A DNA stretch of 64,000 bases, from assembly GCA_041661665.1 (NCBI GenBank), contig JBAZTW010000002.1:81579-145578 (forward strand), written 5' to 3'. Position numbers and translations under genes: made by a program. Under the pieces are notes generated by a model, which saw only the letters and a program-made list of their open reading frames with translations, had not been told where the DNA came from and did not search any database. The stretch is from GWC2-45-44 sp041661665. Lineage in GTDB: Bacteria > Planctomycetota > Phycisphaerae > Sedimentisphaerales > UBA12454. This document shows positions 51,609 to 59,678 of this stretch, one piece after another. Position 1 is the first letter of the stretch. Every line of letters starts with the position of its first letter.

Positions 51609-53426
51609 ATGAATCGAAAAGTAAAGTTTATCAAACGAAGCCGCCAGCATAAAACCAGCGAGATGAAGAAACCACAGTTTGATGCTGTTACACTCGAAAT
51701 TCATCATCGTCGTGTCCACATCGCCTCAATATTGCTGCTTGCTGGCATAGGCTTGCTTTACTCCTGTACATTTTTTAATCATTTCGCCTGTCCCAGTTCA
51801 GATTTTGTCTCATTTTACGGCACTGGCAAATCATGGCTTGCCTTTAAATTGCCCGACACTATGCAGCGAGGCCCGGTTTATTCCATAATCTCCGCTTCTG
51901 CCGGCGCGATGCTTAGCCGAGCCGACCGTTATATCATCGGCGCCGATATTTACAATGCAATGCTCCTGCCGCTTTCGATGATATTGATATATCTCATCGC
52001 TCGGCCAATGATGGGCAACGCCGCATTATGGGCAGCGATTCTTGCAGGCACTATTCCATGGGTAATTCGTCAGACCGCCGACCCGCTGGCGGAAATGACT
52101 CTTATCGCGCTGGGAGCGGCCGCGGTCGCCTGTGTTCGTTCACATATTCGATGGGCATATTTTTTCGCTATGCTTGCTTCGATTGCGCGGTGGGATATGG
52201 CCGCGGCCATTCCGGCTGTCGCGATTGTCGATATAATGCAGAATCGCAAATGGTTTCGCACTATCACAGCGAGTCTGCTTGCCTCGATTCCCTTTGCTCT
52301 TTGTATGCTCATAGTCTTAATACAAATGAAAACAAAAGGCAGCGGCAGCGCAAATCTCGACGTTATGGCCAAAGACCATCATTTCGCCATCCTTGCGGAT
52401 ATGCAGTTATATGTCCGCAATGTCTGCTCTTTCCTTACCGCCCCGATTGTTAATATCGTCGGCGGACAAGTCAGAAGCGATGTCGATGCGAATGCGCTTA
52501 TATTCTGGCTGGCATCTATTCTTCTGGCGGTTACATTCACAACGGGCATCGTGCTTGCCATCAAAGACAAGATTAGGCCTGTTATCGCGATGCTCATCAT
52601 AGCTGTTCCATACATACTCATTCACGCTTTCTACCCATGGCGGCTCGACCGGTTTTGCGTGCCAATGGCGTGGGTCGTTCTTATTATCGCGGCGTTTGGC
52701 GTAAGCCGATTATGGCAATACCTTAAAAAAACAGTCAATAATTCTGTCGTTATATCCGCTATTCAATTTTTCGGCGCATTGATATTTGCTGTATGGGCAT
52801 ACGCGCTCTGCGACACGCTGACGGCGGTAAATCAAGCCTGTCCGCCGCTTTTCAAACTTACGGTTAGTTCCATTATCCTCGTCTGCGTGGGCTTTTTCAT
52901 AATTCAGATTCTCGCTCGCAAATCTTTTTCAACACAATGGCTCATCGTCCCTGCTTTTCTTGTGCTCGCCATCATCTCCAATGCCATCGGCACAGGCATT
53001 ACAATGAGCAACGGCCAGAAAGGCATCAACTTCCAGCGACTCGCAAAGTGGTTTGCACAAAACGCCAAAGACAACGAAAATATGGCAACTACGATGGCGG
53101 GATTTATGCCTTTTTACTGCGGGCTGCCTGATGAGCGATTCCTGCATACCAGTAAAGTTACCGGAGAGGATGGAAATGATTTTAGTTCATTCATCAAAAG
53201 CTGTGATAAACACAATATTACATATATCGCATGGGATGCTCGTTCAGGAGCATTGCGGCACGAATATTTTTACAAATTATGGAAATTCGATAAAATTGAT
53301 ATACTCGGCGCACCTTTTTATGGGCAGCGTGTCGATGCAATCGGCAGATGTAAACTGATTCAGATTTTCAGCAGCGGCGAACCGCAAATCGCTGTCTATA
53401 AGATATTGCCCGATACGAGCAAATAG
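51609..53426 (+). CDS. ArnT/PMT-like membrane glycosyltransferase or related polytopic protein, copy B
   Basis: 605 residues, paralogue of the protein at 31710. Shared features in order: basic start, first loop CPSSDFVSFYGTGKSWL, DPLAEMTLIALGAAAV, RWAYFFAMLASIARWDMAAAI with IVDIM, a late NGQKGINFQRLAKWFAQNA and NITYIAWDARSGAL. About eleven membrane segments. GT-C type sugar transfer at the periplasmic face is inferred. It is a single plus-strand gene beside a YbhN-type protein gene on the other strand. Confidence 0.7.
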   Translation: MNRKVKFIKRSRQHKTSEMKKPQFDAVTLEIHHRRVHIASILLLAGIGLLYSCTFFNHFACPSSDFVSFYGTGKSWLAFKLPDTMQRGPVYSIISASAGAMLSRADRYIIGADIYNAMLLPLSMILIYLIARPMMGNAALWAAILAGTIPWVIRQTADPLAEMTLIALGAAAVACVRSHIRWAYFFAMLASIARWDMAAAIPAVAIVDIMQNRKWFRTITASLLASIPFALCMLIVLIQMKTKGSGSANLDVMAKDHHFAILADMQLYVRNVCSFLTAPIVNIVGGQVRSDVDANALIFWLASILLAVTFTTGIVLAIKDKIRPVIAMLIIAVPYILIHAFYPWRLDRFCVPMAWVVLIIAAFGVSRLWQYLKKTVNNSVVISAIQFFGALIFAVWAYALCDTLTAVNQACPPLFKLTVSSIILVCVGFFIIQILARKSFSTQWLIVPAFLVLAIISNAIGTGITMSNGQKGINFQRLAKWFAQNAKDNENMATTMAGFMPFYCGLPDERFLHTSKVTGEDGNDFSSFIKSCDKHNITYIAWDARSGALRHEYFYKLWKFDKIDILGAPFYGQRVDAIGRCKLIQIFSSGEPQIAVYKILPDTSK

Positions 53427-53473
53427 CGATTAAAGATTTTTGTAATACTTTAGCCAAGTGCCAAATACGACTT

Positions 53474-53580
53474 GTCATTCCCGCGACCCGTGGTGAGCTT
53501 GTCGAACTAAGGCGGGAATCCAGCGTAAAATAGCTTCCGCCGTCCTGTCCTCCGTAGCTTTAGCGAAGGATGGAAGGCGG
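53474..53580 (+). repeat. Nested palindromic repeats
   Basis: GTCATTCCCGCG and AAGGCGGGAATCCAG (53474-53523) match the repeat at 8584, but the loop carries GGTGAGCTTGTCGAAC. Next to it, CCGCCGTCCTG...GTAGCTTTAGCGA...GGCGG (53536-53580) belongs to the CCATAGC family. Both lie between convergent genes. Confidence 0.75.
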
Positions 53581-53610
53581 TTTCCTTTTTTTCTGCATTC
53601 GGCTAAAATG

Positions 53611-54669
53611 TTACGAATTTTTTGGTTCGCTATTCAGCTCATCCGGCAGGTGTCTGCCGGTGATATGAATAATAACGCCGGGGATAGACGTTAGCAGCCA
53701 GGTAAGCCTTTGAGCCAGTGCCAATATCAACCCCTGACTTGCCGTAACCTCGGCAACCTTGCCAAACAAGCCCTTTAAGCCCAATTCCACCACACCCGCC
53801 CCGCCGACACTTATCGGAATAATGCCGATTATCCAGCTAAGTGGGAAGAAAACATAATAATATTTTATGTGCGCTTCGATGCCGAGATTTCGGCCAATAA
53901 GATATAAACCATAAATCGGCATCGCCTGACATACAAAGCTCAGAAGCACCGCAAAGAGCAGAGCAAATGGTTTGGTGCAGTAAAGTTTTACTGCCTTGAT
54001 TAGTCGTCCGGCCCAGAACATCCATTTCAGTGAAAGTATAAAAGCATATTTGAGGAAAATAGGTCGCAGCCTGCGATTATAATACATAATCGCAACAAAG
54101 GCGACGCCAAGCAATATGAACGCCGCGATAACTATCAGTAATTTTTCCGCCAGAGACGCTATATGGAAATCCGTGCCAAGTTTAAGTTCGGCGCCGCTGC
54201 CTTCGGCGGGAATCAGCCAATAGGACAAAAAAGCCATAGCAATCGTGCAGAAAAGCCCGACGACACGGTCAACAAAAACGCTAAGCGCAGCCTCAATTTT
54301 TTTTTCAGTGTGTTTGGTTACATACCAAGCCCGTAAAACATCGCCGCCGACAGCGCCGGGCAGGCAGTTATTATAAAACAGGCCGAGGAAATGAAGCCTA
54401 AGCGCAGCAAAATAGTTGATGGATATGCCCTGCACACGCAGCAGCGTCAGCCAGCGAAAAACAAAAATAAACTGACCGAGGATATAGAGAGCCAGAGCCG
54501 CAAGAAAAACAAAAATGTTCAAATTGCCGAAAATCTTCACGATGCCCCTTATGCTCTCGCCCCTGAAAGCGAAATACAGCGCGCCGACAGCAACGGCTAT
54601 CCTTATAATGTGACCAATATGCTTATTTTTTTTGATGGTATCAGCCAAAAGGTTTTCCCTTAAATCCAT
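53611..54669 (-). CDS. YbhN/UPF0104-type flippase-like membrane protein
   Basis: 352 residues with about eight membrane segments of the lysylphosphatidylglycerol synthase transmembrane family. Diagnostic features are LRVQGISINYFAALRLHFLGLFYNN in two stretches, LPGAVGGDVLRAWYV, and the late SVGGAGVVELGLKGLF. The MprF catalytic domain is absent. Members move lipids or regulate glycan transferases. It lies next to the ArnT-like gene and is divergent from hisI. Confidence 0.85.
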   Translation of the reverse strand: MDLRENLLADTIKKNKHIGHIIRIAVAVGALYFAFRGESIRGIVKIFGNLNIFVFLAALALYILGQFIFVFRWLTLLRVQGISINYFAALRLHFLGLFYNNCLPGAVGGDVLRAWYVTKHTEKKIEAALSVFVDRVVGLFCTIAMAFLSYWLIPAEGSGAELKLGTDFHIASLAEKLLIVIAAFILLGVAFVAIMYYNRRLRPIFLKYAFILSLKWMFWAGRLIKAVKLYCTKPFALLFAVLLSFVCQAMPIYGLYLIGRNLGIEAHIKYYYVFFPLSWIIGIIPISVGGAGVVELGLKGLFGKVAEVTASQGLILALAQRLTWLLTSIPGVIIHITGRHLPDELNSEPKNS

Positions 54670-54752
54670 TCAATTTTGTAAAAATACTTGAATTTGGACA
54701 TAATAACGTGTAAAAGATTAGGCAGCAAGAATATAAATTATGGAGATAAAAG

Positions 54753-55163
54753 TTGTCAGCAAACAAAGAAATTGAGCTGGGCAGTGAATTTAAGCCGAAA
54801 TTCGGCGACGATGGGCTGCTCCCGGCTATATCGCAGGACGCAAAAACCGGCCAGATACTTATGGTCGCGTTTATGAACGCCGAGGCTCTGGAATTGACAT
54901 TAAAGAGCGGAAACGCGGTTTTTTACAGCAGAAGCAGGAAAAAACTCTGGAAAAAAGGCGAAGAAAGCGGCCACGTTCAGAAAATTAAACAAATACTCGT
55001 TGACTGCGACCAGGACTGCCTGATTTTGAAGGTACAGGTTGATGCCGGCCAATGCCACGTCGGCTACCAATCCTGCTTTTACAGGGCAGTCAAATCCGGC
55101 GGGAACGGGCTGGAGTTTATCGCTGAAAAAGTCTACGACCCTGAAAAGGCGTATAAGAAATAA
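54753..55163 (+). CDS. hisI: Phosphoribosyl-AMP cyclohydrolase
   Basis: Third step of histidine synthesis; 136 aa without the HisE domain. LMVAFMNAEALELTLKSG, FYSRSRKKLWKKGEESGHVQ, DCDQDCLILKV and the zinc-binding GQCHVGYQSCFYR are all present. The start is TTG 54753, seven bases after GGAG; no ATG lies near. It is not linked to other his genes here. Confidence 0.94.
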   Translation: MSANKEIELGSEFKPKFGDDGLLPAISQDAKTGQILMVAFMNAEALELTLKSGNAVFYSRSRKKLWKKGEESGHVQKIKQILVDCDQDCLILKVQVDAGQCHVGYQSCFYRAVKSGGNGLEFIAEKVYDPEKAYKK

Positions 55164-55265
55164 GAAGTAAAGAAGCAAGGATGTAAAGAGGTAAGGGTGT
55201 AAGGAATTTCTCGGCCTTTGGCCGGCTGTCCTTATTTCTTTATTTCCTTACTTCCTTATTTCCTT
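55163..55265. repeat. Long-armed hairpin repeat with CGGCC apex
   Basis: Left arm GTAAAGAAGCAAGGATGTAA...GTAAGG (55168-55203), apex CTCGGCCTTTGGCCGG (55212-55227), right arm TCCTTATTTC...CCTTACTTCC (55230-55265). Copy of the element at 42112 but with the CGGCC apex of the 15441 element. It lies between hisI and trpS. Confidence 0.75.
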
Positions 55266-55282
55266 TTTTATTGGAGATAATT

Positions 55283-56245
55283 TTGAGAATTTTATCTGGC
55301 ATTCAGCCGTCGGGAAGGCTGCACATAGGCAATTATTTCGGCGCGATGAGGCAGCATTTGCAGCTTCAGGCCGAGAATGACGGTTTTTATTTTATCGCTG
55401 ATTATCACGCAATGACAAGCGGGCCGAAACCTGAAGATTTGAGAAAATGCAAGTTCGCTGTCGCGATGGATTATCTTGCGCTTGGTCTGGATACAAATAA
55501 AACAGTTTTCTGGTGTCAGTCCGATGTGCCTGAGGTTACCGAGCTGTGCTGGATTCTGTCGTGTATTACGCCAATGGGGCTTTTGCAGCGATGCGTAAGT
55601 TATAAAGATAAAATCGCGCAGGGATTGAGCGCAAACCACGGCCTGTTCGCTTATCCGGTTTTGCAGGCCGCTGATATTTTGATTTTCGACAGTAATCTTG
55701 TGCCGGTCGGAGCAGACCAGAAACAGCATATAGAAGTTACGCGGGATATTGCTGATTATTTCAATAACATTTATGGTGAGACTTTTGTTTTGCCCAAAGA
55801 TTATATTATTGATTCGGTTGCGATTGTGCCCGGCATTGATGGCCGAAAAATGAGCAAGAGCTACGACAACACCATCGAGATTTTCGAGCCTGAGGCATCG
55901 GTGAAGAAAAAGGTAATGCGAATGGTTACCGATTCTACGCCGGTTGAACAGCCGAAAGACCCGGACAAGTGCAACATATTCGCGCTGCTTAAATTAGTCG
56001 CCTCGGCAGGCGAAATAAAGGAATGGGACGCAAAGTATCGCAATGGCGGAATGGGTTATGGCGACGCGAAGAAAAGGCTCGTGGAGCTTTTGATTGAATA
56101 TTTCAAGCCGTACAGGCAAAAGCGAGCCGAGCTTGAACAGAATATGGATTATGTGCGAAAAGTGCTGGCCGATGGTGCGGAAAAAGCCAGAACTGTCGCG
56201 CGAAAAACTTTAACCCGGGCAAGAAAAGCTGTCGGCCTGGAATAA
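55283..56245 (+). CDS. trpS: Tryptophanyl-tRNA synthetase
   Basis: Class I synthetase of 320 aa. ILSGIQPSGRLHIGNYFGAM includes the HIGH-type HIGN, and GRKMSKSYDN is the KMSKS loop. DYHAMT, PVGADQKQHIE and VTDST support TrpRS. The start is TTG 55283, six bases after GGAG; an upstream TTG at 55271 overlaps that ribosome site and is unlikely. The C-terminus has a basic tail (ARKTLTRARKAVGLE). It is followed by scpA after 18 bases. Confidence 0.95.
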   Translation: MRILSGIQPSGRLHIGNYFGAMRQHLQLQAENDGFYFIADYHAMTSGPKPEDLRKCKFAVAMDYLALGLDTNKTVFWCQSDVPEVTELCWILSCITPMGLLQRCVSYKDKIAQGLSANHGLFAYPVLQAADILIFDSNLVPVGADQKQHIEVTRDIADYFNNIYGETFVLPKDYIIDSVAIVPGIDGRKMSKSYDNTIEIFEPEASVKKKVMRMVTDSTPVEQPKDPDKCNIFALLKLVASAGEIKEWDAKYRNGGMGYGDAKKRLVELLIEYFKPYRQKRAELEQNMDYVRKVLADGAEKARTVARKTLTRARKAVGLE

Positions 56246-56263
56246 CAATAGAAAGAACACCAT

Positions 56264-57262
56264 TTGTCTGAATATAGAATAAATCTTGACGTTTTTTCGG
56301 GGCCTCTCGATTTGCTGCTGTATCTTGTACGCAAAGAAGAGGTCGATATATATGATATTCCGCTGGCGAAGATTACCGAAGAGTATATTCGCTATGTTGA
56401 AATGCTCAAAATACTCGATATTGATTTGGCCGGTGAGTTTCTTGTAATGGCCGCAACATTGATTGAGATGAAGTCCGCTATGCTTCTGCCGGCTGATGAG
56501 GTCGATGCTCTTGCCGAAGACGACAGCGGCGACCCGCGAACAGAGCTTATCCGCCAGTTGCTTGAATATAAGAAATTCAAGGACGCAGCCAATATGCTCA
56601 AGTCTTCCGCCGAGTGCCAGGAGCAAAAGTTTCCGCGAAGCGATAATATCATCACAAGCCTCAAGCCGAACGCTGAGCCGGAACTTGACCTCGACCAGCT
56701 CAACATCTGGGATTTGCTAAGCGCATTTGATACGATAATGAAGGCCACCGGCGGAATGATGGACATTCGTCATATTACGGATGATACGCCGATTGACCTT
56801 TATCAGATTGAGATACTGCACCGTCTGCAAACCGAAGGCCCGACGAATTTTGTCAGGCTGTTTTCGGAGAAAAAGAATAGACTGGTAATGGTCGGTATGT
56901 TTCTTGCGATTCTCGAATTGGTAAGGGAAAAACTCATCACTGCCGAGCAGGCTCATCTGGGTATGCCGATTTACCTGCGGGCTTTGACCGATGCCCCTGC
57001 CGAGCAGACCGTCAAAAACGCTATATTGAGCCAAATTGAAGATTATCAGCAGGAACAGCCGGAAAATCCGTCCGTTAATGAGGTAGCAATCGAAGAAATT
57101 TCCGACAAACAATCCTCCCCCTCTGCTTCTTGCAAAGCAAGAGAGGGGGCTGTACCCATAGAAGAATATAAGCCGCAAATATCGCCGGATATTGCGTTAG
57201 AGCCTGGCAATCAAGAAGTTATAAACGACCCTGCTGTCGGCAAAGATGATGGAATTATCTGA
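56264..57262 (+). CDS. scpA: Segregation and condensation protein A
   Basis: Kleisin of the SMC-ScpAB condensin. The SMC-binding N-terminus DVFSGPLDLLLYLVRKEEVD and IPLAKITEEYI are diagnostic. The C-terminal winged helix (about 170-255) includes HRLQTEGPTNFVRLF and VGMFLAILELVREKLI. Beyond residue 260 there is an acidic extension containing a repeat-encoded segment (SPSASCKAREGA). TTG 56264 is the likely start. No scpB is visible next to it. Confidence 0.9.
   Translation: MSEYRINLDVFSGPLDLLLYLVRKEEVDIYDIPLAKITEEYIRYVEMLKILDIDLAGEFLVMAATLIEMKSAMLLPADEVDALAEDDSGDPRTELIRQLLEYKKFKDAANMLKSSAECQEQKFPRSDNIITSLKPNAEPELDLDQLNIWDLLSAFDTIMKATGGMMDIRHITDDTPIDLYQIEILHRLQTEGPTNFVRLFSEKKNRLVMVGMFLAILELVREKLITAEQAHLGMPIYLRALTDAPAEQTVKNAILSQIEDYQQEQPENPSVNEVAIEEISDKQSSPSASCKAREGAVPIEEYKPQISPDIALEPGNQEVINDPAVGKDDGII
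57114..57150 (+). repeat. CCCCCTCT/AGAGGGGG hairpin inserted in scpA
   Basis: CCTCCCCCTCT...TTGC-AAA-GCAAGAGAGGGGGC forms a stem with a small bulge. It encodes part of the ScpA tail. It resembles intergenic hairpin repeats, though no second copy is in this window. Confidence 0.5.
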
Positions 57263-57344
57263 TTTAGTTTGACTTCCGGCAGACGTTTAAATAGAATCCG
57301 CACATTGCAAGTGGATTATGTTCAGTAATAGAAAGGATTTAAAT

Positions 57345-57674
57345 ATGGCGGCAAATGTAACAGAACTCACCGATGCTCAATTTGATGATTTCGTGCATAA
57401 CAGCGCCGAGCCTGTGCTGGTTGACTTTTGGGCGCCGTGGTGCGGGCCGTGCAAAATGCTCGCCCCCGTCATAGAAGAAATAGCAGAGGAATACGCAGGC
57501 AAGGCGAAAATATGCAAACTCAACACCGACGAGCATCACGAAGCGGCGATTGAGTTCGGCATTAATGCCATTCCAACTATAATTTTATTCAACGGCGGCC
57601 AGATAGCAAAAAAATGGGTCGGCTTAGTAAGCAAAACAAACATAACTGACGCAATTGATGAACTGCTCGGATAA
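57345..57674 (+). CDS. trxA: Thioredoxin
   Basis: 109-residue redox protein. The active site WCGPCK is in VDFWAPWCGPCKMLAPV, cis-Pro is in INAIPTIILF. Length is typical. AAAGGA precedes ATG 57345; an ATG 27 bases earlier is not needed. aspS follows with a 62-base spacer. Confidence 0.95.
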   Translation: MAANVTELTDAQFDDFVHNSAEPVLVDFWAPWCGPCKMLAPVIEEIAEEYAGKAKICKLNTDEHHEAAIEFGINAIPTIILFNGGQIAKKWVGLVSKTNITDAIDELLG

Positions 57675-57736
57675 TAACCATCAAACATTAAAACCAAAAT
57701 CGACAGATTTTGATTTTCATTTTTCAGAGAAATTCT

Positions 57737-59527
57737 ATGCTCAAAAGAACACATAATTGCGGACAACTGCGTGCAGCGGATAATGGTACGAGAGTGAACT
57801 TATGCGGTTGGGTGCATTCTTATCGCGACCACGGGAATCTTGTCTTTATTGATTTGCGCGACCGATGCGGGCTTACACAGCTTGTTTTTAACCCTCAGTC
57901 GCAGCCTGATATGCACAAATTGTCGCGACAGTTGCGATGTGAATGGGTTATAGCCGCAAGCGGAAGCGTCCGACTCAGGGGCGAAGGTTTGGAAAATCCA
58001 AAACTGCCGACCGGCCAAATTGAAATTCTTATTGATAGTCTCGAAATACTTAACACAGCCGAAACTCCGCCGTTTGAGCTGGATGGCGCCGAAAATGTCG
58101 CAGAGGACATAAGGCTTAAATACAGATATATCGACATCCGAAGGCCTGCGATGCAGAACAGGCTGAAAATCAGGCACAGGGTCGCGAAGCTGGCTCGTGA
58201 TTATTTTGACAGCGAAGGTTTTTTGGAAATTGAAACGCCGTTCCTCGGCAAGAGTACGCCTGAGGGCGCAAGAGACTTTCTTGTGCCGAGCAGATTGTGT
58301 CCGGGGTCATTCTACGCCCTGCCGCAGTCGCCCCAGTTGTTCAAGCAGGTTTTAATGGTCGGCGGCGTTGACAGATATTTTCAGGTCGTCCGCTGCTTTA
58401 GAGATGAAGACCCAAGAGCCGATCGCCAGGCGGAATTTACTCAGCTCGACGTCGAGATGAGCTTCGTCGATATGGACGATGTGATTGATGTCAACGAGCG
58501 TTTGATTGCGAAAATATGGAAAGAAATTCTCGGCATCGAAGTCAAAACTCCGATTATGAGAATGAGTTATAAACAGTCGATGGACGATTATGGCATTGAC
58601 AGGCCTGATTTGCGGTTCGAGATGAAGCTGAAGGAAATTTCAGACATCGCAAAACAAAGCCAGTTCAAAGTTTTCACCGACACTGTGGCAAGAGGCGGAG
58701 TTATCAAAGGCCTCTGTGCCGTCGGCGGCGGAAAATTTTCAAGAAGCGATATAGAAAAAACATTCACCGGCCTCGCAAGCGATTATGGCGCAAAGGGATT
58801 AGCCTGGTTTAAAGTTGTCATTGATGAACAGACAAAGCAGCCTGACTTGTCGAGCAGCATCTCGAAATTTTTCACGCCGGAGCAGCGAAAACAGATAATT
58901 GAAAGATTTTCGGCAAAGCCGAATGATTTGCTGTTGTTTGTCGCTGATACTATGGCAGCAGCCAATAAGGCTCTTGCCCCATTGAGAATAAGACTTGGCA
59001 AAGAGCTTGGTCTCATTGATGAGAACGATTATAAATTTGTCTGGGTTGTTGATTTCCCGCTATTCGACTGGAATGCTGATGAGAAGCGTTACGATTCGCT
59101 GCACCATCCGTTCACAGCGCCCGTTGCTGAAGATATCGGCAAACTCGAAACCGACCCAGGAAATATCAGGTCGCAGGCCTACGATATCGTCGTCAACGGC
59201 TCGGAAATGGGCGGAGGCAGCGTGCGTATTCATCAGCCGCAAATGCAGGCCAAGGTTTTTGATTTGCTGAATATCTCAAGGCAGCAGGCCGAAGACAGAT
59301 TCGGGTTCTTCCTCAAGGCTTTGAAATTCGGAGCCCCGCCACACGGCGGAATCGCTTTCGGGCTCGACAGGCTTGTTATGCTTCTGACAAAAACGGACAA
59401 TATCCGCGATGTTATCGCGTTTCCGAAAACTCAAAAAGGTCAATGCTTCCTTACCGATGCGCCGAGCGATGTTGACCTCAAGCAGCTTGAAGAACTGAGT
59501 CTCAGAGTGCAGACGCACCATCTGTAA
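57737..59527 (+). CDS. aspS: Aspartyl-tRNA synthetase
   Basis: Class II synthetase of 596 aa. N-terminal OB-fold (RVNLCGWVHSYRDHGNLVFIDLRDRCG), catalytic core with FLEIETPFLGKSTPEGARDFLVPSR, QSPQLFKQVLMVGG, motif 2 RCFRDEDPRADRQAEFTQLD and motif 3 GIAFGLDRLVML. The bacterial GAD insertion lies between about 290 and 400. AGAGAA precedes ATG 57737. Whether it also charges tRNA-Asn cannot be decided from the sequence. Confidence 0.95.
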   Translation: MLKRTHNCGQLRAADNGTRVNLCGWVHSYRDHGNLVFIDLRDRCGLTQLVFNPQSQPDMHKLSRQLRCEWVIAASGSVRLRGEGLENPKLPTGQIEILIDSLEILNTAETPPFELDGAENVAEDIRLKYRYIDIRRPAMQNRLKIRHRVAKLARDYFDSEGFLEIETPFLGKSTPEGARDFLVPSRLCPGSFYALPQSPQLFKQVLMVGGVDRYFQVVRCFRDEDPRADRQAEFTQLDVEMSFVDMDDVIDVNERLIAKIWKEILGIEVKTPIMRMSYKQSMDDYGIDRPDLRFEMKLKEISDIAKQSQFKVFTDTVARGGVIKGLCAVGGGKFSRSDIEKTFTGLASDYGAKGLAWFKVVIDEQTKQPDLSSSISKFFTPEQRKQIIERFSAKPNDLLLFVADTMAAANKALAPLRIRLGKELGLIDENDYKFVWVVDFPLFDWNADEKRYDSLHHPFTAPVAEDIGKLETDPGNIRSQAYDIVVNGSEMGGGSVRIHQPQMQAKVFDLLNISRQQAEDRFGFFLKALKFGAPPHGGIAFGLDRLVMLLTKTDNIRDVIAFPKTQKGQCFLTDAPSDVDLKQLEELSLRVQTHHL

Positions 59528-59534
59528 AAATTTA

Positions 59535-59678
59535 TGTAGGGGCAGACCTGTGTGTCTGCCCACATTCAGCGCGTGGTCATAAAAAAATGTAGGGTGGGCT
59601 CTTCCCGTCCGCCATAGCCTTGGCGACGGCGGAAGCCCACGCGGTTGCCTTGTCATTCTGAGCGAAGCGAAGAATCTT
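59535..59678 (+). repeat. Three adjacent dispersed repeats, one nested
   Basis: TGTAGGGGCAGACC...GTCTGCCC hairpin (59535-59561). GTAGGGTGGGCTCTT...AAGCCCACGCGG (59589-59644), whose loop holds CCGCCATAGCCTTGGCGACGG. TGTCATTCTGAGCGAAGCGA (59651) runs up to the start codon of the histidine kinase. Confidence 0.8.
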
